From the NCBI GenBank assembly GCA_051873875.1, contig JBJEFI010000069.1, positions 1-10,396 of the forward strand: a DNA stretch of 10,396 nucleotides, in the 5' to 3' direction. A program made the position numbers and the translations under genes. Below the pieces are notes generated by a model. It saw nothing but the letters and a program-made list of their open reading frames with translations, made no database searches and was not told the origin of the DNA. Below are positions 5,805 to 10,396 of the stretch, piece by piece; position 1 is the first letter of the stretch; each line of letters starts with the position of its first letter. This DNA comes from JBJEFI01 sp051873875 (GTDB lineage Bacteria > Bacillota > Bacilli > Bacillales > Bacillaceae_G).

Positions 5805-6266
5805 GTGTTTGATACAAAGACAGTTGATCCGTTGAAAGCATGGAAAGAGATGTATGATCAAACAGAGAAATACTTTGGAAAAGTGTTTAGTGAAGCAATG
5901 AAAAAGGACGAATACAATGCTTATATGGGCTCCGTCCTTGAAATGAACTTGTTCTATCAAAAGATGATGAATGAGTTAACGAAGAATTACTTAAACCAAG
6001 CAAACGTTCCGTCAAAAGAAGATGTAGCTGGCGTTGCCCAATTGGTCATCAATCTAGAAGAGAAAGTAGAGACAGTAGAAGAGTTATTGGAAAATAACTT
6101 TTTAGCGACAGATTCTTCGAAAGAGATGATTGCATTAAAGCGAGACGTGGCAAAAGTAAGAAATGAAATGAAGCAGCTAGATAGTAAGCTTGATTTAATT
6201 TTGGATCGATTAGAAGAGCAAACGAAGAAGGAAACAGAATCAAAAGCAGAGACAGACAAAGAGTAA
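5805..6266 (+). CDS. phaR: Class IV PHA synthase subunit PhaR
   Basis: A 153-residue soluble protein, the partner subunit that class IV PhaC needs for activity. Visible are the N-terminal DPLKAWKEMYDQTE segment, the MGSVLEMNLFYQKMMNE block, the NVPSKEDVAGVAQLVINLEEK block (given here in part), and a long C-terminal coiled coil ending in a charged tail. This layout fits Bacillus PhaR. The frame is open from ATG 5769 (165 residues), but GTG 5805 is preferred. AAGGAGG (5787-5793) precedes it by 11 bases, whereas ATG 5769 has only a weak AGG and overlaps the predicted -10. The resulting N-terminus MFDTKTVDPLKAWK resembles the B. cereus protein as remembered. phaB follows after 37 bp. Identity is secure; the start is moderately sure. 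Confidence 0.9.
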   Translation: MFDTKTVDPLKAWKEMYDQTEKYFGKVFSEAMKKDEYNAYMGSVLEMNLFYQKMMNELTKNYLNQANVPSKEDVAGVAQLVINLEEKVETVEELLENNFLATDSSKEMIALKRDVAKVRNEMKQLDSKLDLILDRLEEQTKKETESKAETDKE

Positions 6267-6303
6267 GTTTATAATTTTAAGTGGATAACGGGGAGGAAGA
6301 AGG

Positions 6304-7044
6304 ATGAATTTACAAGATCGTGTTGCTATTGTAACAGGAGGTTCTAGAGGAATTGGGAAAGTTATTGTAGAGGCATTGGCAGAAGAAGGCTGCAAAGTAG
6401 TTGTTAATTATCGTTCTAGTCAGTATGAAGCAGACGACCTAGTTGCACACTTAAAAGAAAAAGGCTGTGAGGCAATTGCTGTCAAAGGAGATGTTTCTGA
6501 TTTAGAAGAAGCAAAAACAGTCGTGGAAGAAACTATTCAAGCATTTGGAAAGGTAGATATTCTCGTAAACAATGCTGGAATCACACGTGATAAAACGTTA
6601 AAACGCTTGGGAGAAGAAGACTGGAATAAGGTAATCGAGGTTAATTTAAATAGTGTTTATCATACATCAAGCATGGCGCTTCCTTACTTGTTGCAATCAG
6701 ATAATGCACGTATTATTAATATTTCTTCGATTATTGGTCAAAAAGGAAACATTGGACAAACGAACTATGCTGCTGCAAAAGCTGGAATGATTGGATTTAC
6801 GAAATCATTGGCCCTTGAATTAGGAAAAACCAATGTAACTGTTAATGCCATTTGTCCAGGTTTTATTGAAACGGAAATGTTAACCGAAGTCCCAACGGAA
6901 ATACGTGAAAAAATTTGTGCAACGATTCCGAAACGACGTTTTGGTTCTACTCGTGAAATTGCTCGAGGCGTGATTTATTTATGTAAAGATGGTGAATACA
7001 TTACCGGTCAACAGTTAAATATTAATGGCGGATTGTATATGTAA
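6304..7044 (+). CDS. phaB: Acetoacetyl-CoA reductase PhaB
   Basis: A 246-residue classical short-chain dehydrogenase that reduces acetoacetyl-CoA to (R)-3-hydroxybutyryl-CoA, the monomer for PHB. Motifs are the cofactor-binding TGGSRGIGK (11-19), NNAG (about 89-92), the catalytic serine in NISSIIGQ and YAAAK (YxxxK, about 154-158), followed by NAICPGFIETEM and the C-terminal ITGQQLNINGGLYM, which is typical of PhaB. NRYS-type residues following the second strand suggest NADPH use. The FabG family is close, but the position between phaR and phaC and the C-terminus favour PhaB. A GGGAGG site lies 7 bases before the ATG. phaC begins 19 bp after its stop, so they are co-transcribed. Confidence 0.94.
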   Translation: MNLQDRVAIVTGGSRGIGKVIVEALAEEGCKVVVNYRSSQYEADDLVAHLKEKGCEAIAVKGDVSDLEEAKTVVEETIQAFGKVDILVNNAGITRDKTLKRLGEEDWNKVIEVNLNSVYHTSSMALPYLLQSDNARIINISSIIGQKGNIGQTNYAAAKAGMIGFTKSLALELGKTNVTVNAICPGFIETEMLTEVPTEIREKICATIPKRRFGSTREIARGVIYLCKDGEYITGQQLNINGGLYM

Positions 7045-7063
7045 CATAGAAAGGGGAATACAT

Positions 7064-8146
7064 ATGCCAGCGATAAAAATGACAGAAGATTATATAAATA
7101 CCCTTCCAAAAGAAGTTGCAAGTGCATATCGTCGTTATGTACGTGCAAGTGAAATCATTTGGAAGGAAGCAGAGCCGCAAGTTGGATTAACACCGAAAGA
7201 AGTTATTTGGAAGAAAAACAAAGCCAAACTATACCGTTATCATACTCCTACAAAAACAACAAAGAAAACTCCAATCCTTATGGTTTACGCACTAATTAAT
7301 AAACCCTACATTTTAGATTTAACACCAGGAAATAGCTTAGTTGAATATTTATCAAATAACGGTTACGATGTTTATTTATTAGACTGGGGAACGTTTGGAA
7401 TGGAAGATCGTCACTTAACATTTGATGATATTGTGATGGATTATATTGCAAAAGCCGTTCAAAAAGTACTAAAAAAATCAGGTGGAAAAGATATCTCGAT
7501 TTTAGGATACTGCATGGGTGGTACGTTGTTATCTATGTATGCTGCATTACATCCACACGTTTCGATTCGAAATTTGATTTTTATGACAAGTCCATTTGAT
7601 TTCTCTGAAACAGGATTATATGGGAAATTTTTAGATGAACGCTTTTTTAACTTAGATAAATTAGTGGATACATTAGGTGTGATTCCACCTGAAATGCTTG
7701 ATTTAGGTAATAAAATGTTAAAACCAATTACGAATTTCTACGGTCCGTATGTAACACTGTTAGATCGTTCTGAAAATCAGCGCTTCGTTGATAGCTGGAA
7801 GCTAATGCAAAAATGGGTGGCAGATGGTATTCCATTCCCTGGGGAAGCATATCGTCAATGGATCCGAGATTTTTATCGTGAAAACAAATTAATTAAAGGT
7901 GAAATCATCGTTCGTGGACAAAAGGTTGATTTGAGTAACATTAAAGCAAATGTATTAAACATCGCTGCAAATCGAGACCATATTGCGATGCCGTGTCAGG
8001 TAGAAGGATTGTTAGAACATATTTCTAGTAAGGATAAACAATTTGTGTTGATTCCTTCAGGCCATGTATCTGTAGTATTTGGCGGAACATCTTTAAAAGT
8101 AACGTACCCAACGATTGGAAAGTGGTTAGATCAGCGCAGCAAATAA
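7064..8146 (+). CDS. phaC: Class IV polyhydroxyalkanoate synthase catalytic subunit PhaC
   Basis: A 360-residue alpha/beta-hydrolase-fold enzyme that polymerises (R)-3-hydroxyacyl-CoA on the granule surface together with PhaR. The lipase-like box GYCMGG places the nucleophile at C150. The remaining triad is D305 (in NRDHI) and H334 (in PSGHVS). Size and triad spacing match the class III/IV group (about 360 residues); the partner being PhaR, not PhaE, makes it class IV. The frame is open from 7025, inside phaB, but ATG 7064 has AAAGGGGAA at correct spacing and gives the normal N-terminus. It is the last gene of phaRBC, followed by a good terminator. No polymer depolymerase or phaJ lies next to it. 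Confidence 0.96.
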   Translation: MPAIKMTEDYINTLPKEVASAYRRYVRASEIIWKEAEPQVGLTPKEVIWKKNKAKLYRYHTPTKTTKKTPILMVYALINKPYILDLTPGNSLVEYLSNNGYDVYLLDWGTFGMEDRHLTFDDIVMDYIAKAVQKVLKKSGGKDISILGYCMGGTLLSMYAALHPHVSIRNLIFMTSPFDFSETGLYGKFLDERFFNLDKLVDTLGVIPPEMLDLGNKMLKPITNFYGPYVTLLDRSENQRFVDSWKLMQKWVADGIPFPGEAYRQWIRDFYRENKLIKGEIIVRGQKVDLSNIKANVLNIAANRDHIAMPCQVEGLLEHISSKDKQFVLIPSGHVSVVFGGTSLKVTYPTIGKWLDQRSK

Positions 8147-8160
8147 GTAGAAAATAAAGG

Positions 8161-8197
8161 CTTACTCTTTTGCCATAGTGCAAGGAGTAAGTTTTTT
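8161..8197 (+). terminator. Intrinsic terminator of the phaRBC operon
   Basis: Arms cttactc (8161-8167) and gagtaag (8185-8191), extended by an inner ttgc/gcaa pairing, are followed at once by six Ts. It lies 14 bp after the phaC stop codon. Confidence 0.88.
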
Positions 8198-8254
8198 AAT
8201 TTTATAAATAAAGTGGATTGTGTCAGGGTTATGTCATTTCGCGCATCAATGTTG

Positions 8255-8284
8255 TTGAAAAACAAGATGTATGTTAAAAATAAT
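8255..8284 (+). promoter_or_regulatory. Putative sigma-A promoter of the ktrD-like gene
   Basis: TTGAAA (8255-8260; 5 of 6), an 18-bp spacer and AATAAT (8279-8284; 5 of 6). The preceding operon is terminated at 8197, so a promoter is required in this interval. Other AT-rich hexamers nearby make the exact choice uncertain. Confidence 0.45.
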
Positions 8285-8333
8285 AAGATAGATAATACTA
8301 CTATATTTATAAGAAAACAAAAAGGAGCATATC

Positions 8334-9674
8334 GTGGTGAGATTTCGACGTTTTTTAACACCTGTACGACTTATTGTACTTTATTATGTACTTGCTGTGT
8401 CTATTTCCGTTATTTTATTAAGTTTACCTATTGCTCATAAGCCAGGTGTAGTCTTACCTTTCTCAGATGCATTGTTTACTTCAATTAGTGCGATTAGTGT
8501 AACTGGTTTATCTGTAATTTCGATTTCCGATACATTTAATACATTTGGAATTATTTTATTAGCAATTGTCCTTCAATTTGGTGGTATTGGAATTATGATG
8601 CTAGGAACGTTAGTCTATTTAACAGTTGGAAAGCGAATTGGCTTTGTACAAAGAAGGCTTATTATGACTGACCAAAATCGTACGTCTTTAAGTGGAATGG
8701 TTGCATACATAAAAGAAACATTAAAAATTATTGTAGGTATTGAAATAATAGGAATGATATTATTGACCATTCGTTATTTATATTATTTTGACACCCCAGG
8801 TGAGGCATTCATACAAGGTTTTTTTGGTTCTGTTAGTGCAACGACAAATGCTGGTTTTGATATAACAGGTGAGTCATTGATCCCGTTTAAAAATGACTAT
8901 TTTGTTCAAAGTGTTCAGATGATTTTAATGATTGCTGGTGCGATTGGTTTTCCTGTTTTAATTGAATTAAAAACATATATTCAAAGTAAAAAGAAACATA
9001 CATTTCGATTTTCATTATTTACAAAGCTAACAACAGCGACATTTTTTATTTTAGTTTTTGGCGGAATGATCATGATTCTTCTATTTGAAGCAAATCACTT
9101 TTTAGCAGATAAAACGTGGCCAGAGAAAATCTTCTATTCTTTATTCCAATCTGTTACAACGAGAAATGCAGGTTTAGCTACGATGGATGTAGGAGAGTTT
9201 AGTTTATTTACCCAGCTATTCCTTGGATTGCTTATGTTTATTGGGGCATCGCCATCTTCTGTAGGTGGTGGGGTGCGAACGACAACCTTTGCTGTCAATT
9301 TATTATTTTTAATTAGTGTAGCACGGGGGAGCATGGATGTTCGGATATTCGGTAGACAATTATATCGGGAAGATGTATTTAAAGCAGTAGCGGTAACGAT
9401 GTTTGCTACAATTTTATGCTTTATTGGTATTATCACTTTAACAATTACGGAGAAATTGGGACTTAATGAAATTGTATTTGAAGTATGTTCTGCTTTCGGA
9501 ACAACTGGTTTATCATTAGGGATAACAGATGAATTATCAGAAATAGGAAGAGTTATTATTATGATTCTTATGTTCATTGGACGAATTGGAATTTTAAGCT
9601 CTTTATATATGTTTAGTGGAAACGGTAGAAAAGAATACTACGAATATCCAAAAGAAAAATTAGTATTTGGATAA
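8334..9674 (+). CDS. ktrD: KtrD-like potassium channel subunit (TrkH/KtrB family)
   Basis: A 446-residue membrane protein with four channel repeats. Filter segments are VTGLS (56-60), TNAGF (171-175), RNAGL (277-281) and GTTGL (389-393). The third-repeat gate loop is GASPSSVGGGVR (304-315), and the C-terminus ends YPKEKLVFG. The N-terminal LTPVRLIVLYY, the MTDQNRTSLSG and GFDITGESLIPFKNDYF blocks look like B. subtilis KtrD (YkrM), whose channel has lower K+ affinity than KtrAB and is regulated by KtrC. The start is GTG 8334 (or the adjacent GTG 8337) with AAAGGAG 6 to 9 bases upstream. It is monocistronic between the phaRBC terminator and its own terminator. No ktrC is present. It differs clearly from the KtrB-like protein at 2068-3387, so this is not a recent duplication. 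Confidence 0.88.
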   Translation: MVRFRRFLTPVRLIVLYYVLAVSISVILLSLPIAHKPGVVLPFSDALFTSISAISVTGLSVISISDTFNTFGIILLAIVLQFGGIGIMMLGTLVYLTVGKRIGFVQRRLIMTDQNRTSLSGMVAYIKETLKIIVGIEIIGMILLTIRYLYYFDTPGEAFIQGFFGSVSATTNAGFDITGESLIPFKNDYFVQSVQMILMIAGAIGFPVLIELKTYIQSKKKHTFRFSLFTKLTTATFFILVFGGMIMILLFEANHFLADKTWPEKIFYSLFQSVTTRNAGLATMDVGEFSLFTQLFLGLLMFIGASPSSVGGGVRTTTFAVNLLFLISVARGSMDVRIFGRQLYREDVFKAVAVTMFATILCFIGIITLTITEKLGLNEIVFEVCSAFGTTGLSLGITDELSEIGRVIIMILMFIGRIGILSSLYMFSGNGRKEYYEYPKEKLVFG

Positions 9675-9684
9675 GCCAATGTTT

Positions 9685-9719
9685 AAGACATCAACAGTAC
9701 ATGTTGATGTCTTTTTTTG
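9685..9719 (+). terminator. Intrinsic terminator of the ktrD-like gene
   Basis: A perfect 12-bp stem (9685-9696 with 9702-9713), 5-base loop, followed by a run of Ts. It begins 10 bp after the stop codon. Confidence 0.93.
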
Positions 9720-9729
9720 TTTATATAAA

Positions 9730-9736
9730 TGTCGAA
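9730..9736 (+). promoter_or_regulatory. Putative Spo0A box (TGTCGAA) upstream of the secreted protein gene
   Basis: An exact TGTCGAA heptamer, 29 bp upstream of the -35 of the putative sigma-H promoter and 94 bp upstream of the start codon. It lies just beyond the preceding terminator, in non-coding sequence. Confidence 0.4.
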
Positions 9737-9765
9737 CTTTTTCTAAAAAAAGGAAGTGGTCAACG

Positions 9766-9792
9766 AAAGGGATTCCTTATGAAAGAGAGAAT
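9766..9792 (+). promoter_or_regulatory. Putative sigma-H promoter of the secreted protein gene
   Basis: AAAGGGATT (9766-9774) fits the -35 pattern RnAGGAwWW with one mismatch. After 11 bases, AGAGAAT (9786-9792) fits RnnGAAT exactly. The implied start near 9799 leaves about 32 bases of leader. Confidence 0.45.
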
Positions 9793-9830
9793 GTTCATAT
9801 ACGTAAGACAATGAAAAAGAGAGAGATGGG

Positions 9831-10396
9831 ATGAAAAAACTGTTTGCATGGTTTGTTGTTTTGATTGGATTAATGGGACCGGTAAGTAGTGTAGGTGCGA
9901 CAACAAGTACAGAAGCGGAAGTAATGAAGAAGTATGTAGGAACTGAAAAGATTGAATTAAGCAGTCGAAATGCACTAGAACCGATAATTCCATTTGAAAA
10001 TGGAAAGGTTCGTATTTCTACTAACGGTGTCAAAAAATTTATTGTTTTACCTAAAGATACGACCCAAGTTGCTTTTAAGAAACAAATGCCAAAAATAACA
10101 GAATTAGCCTATAGTAACACCTTAAAACCAGGGGATAGTGGTGGAAATGGATGGACATTAGTTGAATTTAAAAGTTATTCAGTAAGTTCTTTACAGGTAG
10201 CAGTATTTAAAAAGAAAGTAACTGGTTCAAATAAATATTATTATACCTTTGCTTTTAGAGGGTCAAAAGAATTTATGGACTATGTAGAAGATGTCACCAC
10301 TGTTATTAATAATACAGTTGGTTTGCAGCTTACAACGGCAGAAAAATACGTAAAAGATATTTTAAAAAGAGATGGGGCTATGATTCAAAATGTCTA
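9831..10396 (+). CDS. Secreted lipase-class-3-like protein, partial (cut by window end)
   Basis: The open frame runs from ATG 9831 off the end of the window (188 complete codons). The N-terminus is a clear Sec signal peptide: MKK, a hydrophobic core (FAWFVVLIGLMG) and a signal peptidase I site expected after SSVGA (residue 23). The mature part begins with a lysine- and threonine-rich region. At 139-155, TFAFRGSKEFMDYVEDV resembles the beta-strand plus RG(S/T) oxyanion segment of class 3 lipases and related alpha/beta hydrolases. The nucleophile motif GxSxG would lie beyond the window, so activity cannot be judged. The ribosome binding site is a modest GAGAGATGGG. Upstream lie a Spo0A box and a near-consensus sigma-H promoter, suggesting expression at the transition to sporulation. 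Coding status is sure; the enzyme class is tentative, and nothing shows that it acts on PHB. Confidence 0.7.
   Translation, partial: MKKLFAWFVVLIGLMGPVSSVGATTSTEAEVMKKYVGTEKIELSSRNALEPIIPFENGKVRISTNGVKKFIVLPKDTTQVAFKKQMPKITELAYSNTLKPGDSGGNGWTLVEFKSYSVSSLQVAVFKKKVTGSNKYYYTFAFRGSKEFMDYVEDVTTVINNTVGLQLTTAEKYVKDILKRDGAMIQNV

Noticed and set aside
7025..7063. 13-residue N-terminal extension of PhaC starting inside phaB
   Set aside because: ATG 7064 has a proper ribosome binding site and gives the usual PhaC N-terminus and length.
9134..9577. 147-codon open frame on the minus strand inside the ktrD-like gene
   Set aside because: It is a shadow of the channel coding sequence with no recognisable protein features or ribosome binding site.

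Overview
The window is low-GC, AT-rich chromosomal DNA from an endospore-forming Bacillaceae (Bacillus-type) bacterium. This rests on a GPR-cleavable alpha/beta-type small acid-soluble spore protein gene, strong AAGGAGG-type ribosome binding sites, a class IV (PhaC/PhaR) polyhydroxyalkanoate synthase, Ktr potassium channels of both Bacillus types, and matches to sigma-A, sigma-G and sigma-H promoter patterns. The species cannot be named from the sequence.

Left part (1 to about 4600), all on the minus strand. In transcription order it carries an extended short-chain dehydrogenase/reductase of the acyl-thioester-reductase type, a KtrB-like potassium channel subunit, a yybP-ykoY manganese riboswitch with its own sigma-A promoter and terminator hairpin ahead of a TerC-family manganese exporter (YkoY/MeeY type), and a YccA/Bax-inhibitor-1-like membrane protein. 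The reductase gene has a sigma-H-type promoter with a Spo0A box just upstream, so it looks sporulation- or transition-state-controlled.

Middle (4542 to 8200). A gap of about 300 bp holds only a doubtful minigene and the spore-gene terminator. The ssp gene (minus strand, sigma-G promoter) sits next to the polyhydroxybutyrate locus. phaP (phasin, minus strand) diverges from the phaR-phaB-phaC operon (plus strand, closed by a good intrinsic terminator). PhaB makes (R)-3-hydroxybutyryl-CoA, PhaR and PhaC polymerise it, and PhaP coats the granule. The thiolase phaA is not here. The regulator gene phaQ, which accompanies phaP in Bacillus megaterium, is absent from this locus.

Right part (8200 to 10396), plus strand. 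A KtrD-like potassium channel subunit ends in an intrinsic terminator. It is followed by the start of a secreted protein with a lipase-class-3-like motif, cut by the window end, preceded by a second Spo0A box and a near-consensus sigma-H promoter.

The PHB/spore locus is therefore flanked by two different Ktr channel subunits, neither with its RCK regulatory partner (KtrA or KtrC) in the window. No insertion sequence, phage, CRISPR, tRNA or rRNA was seen. The most interesting signals are regulatory: two Spo0A-box plus sigma-H pairs around the PHB cluster, the missing phaQ, and a start-site revision for phaR.
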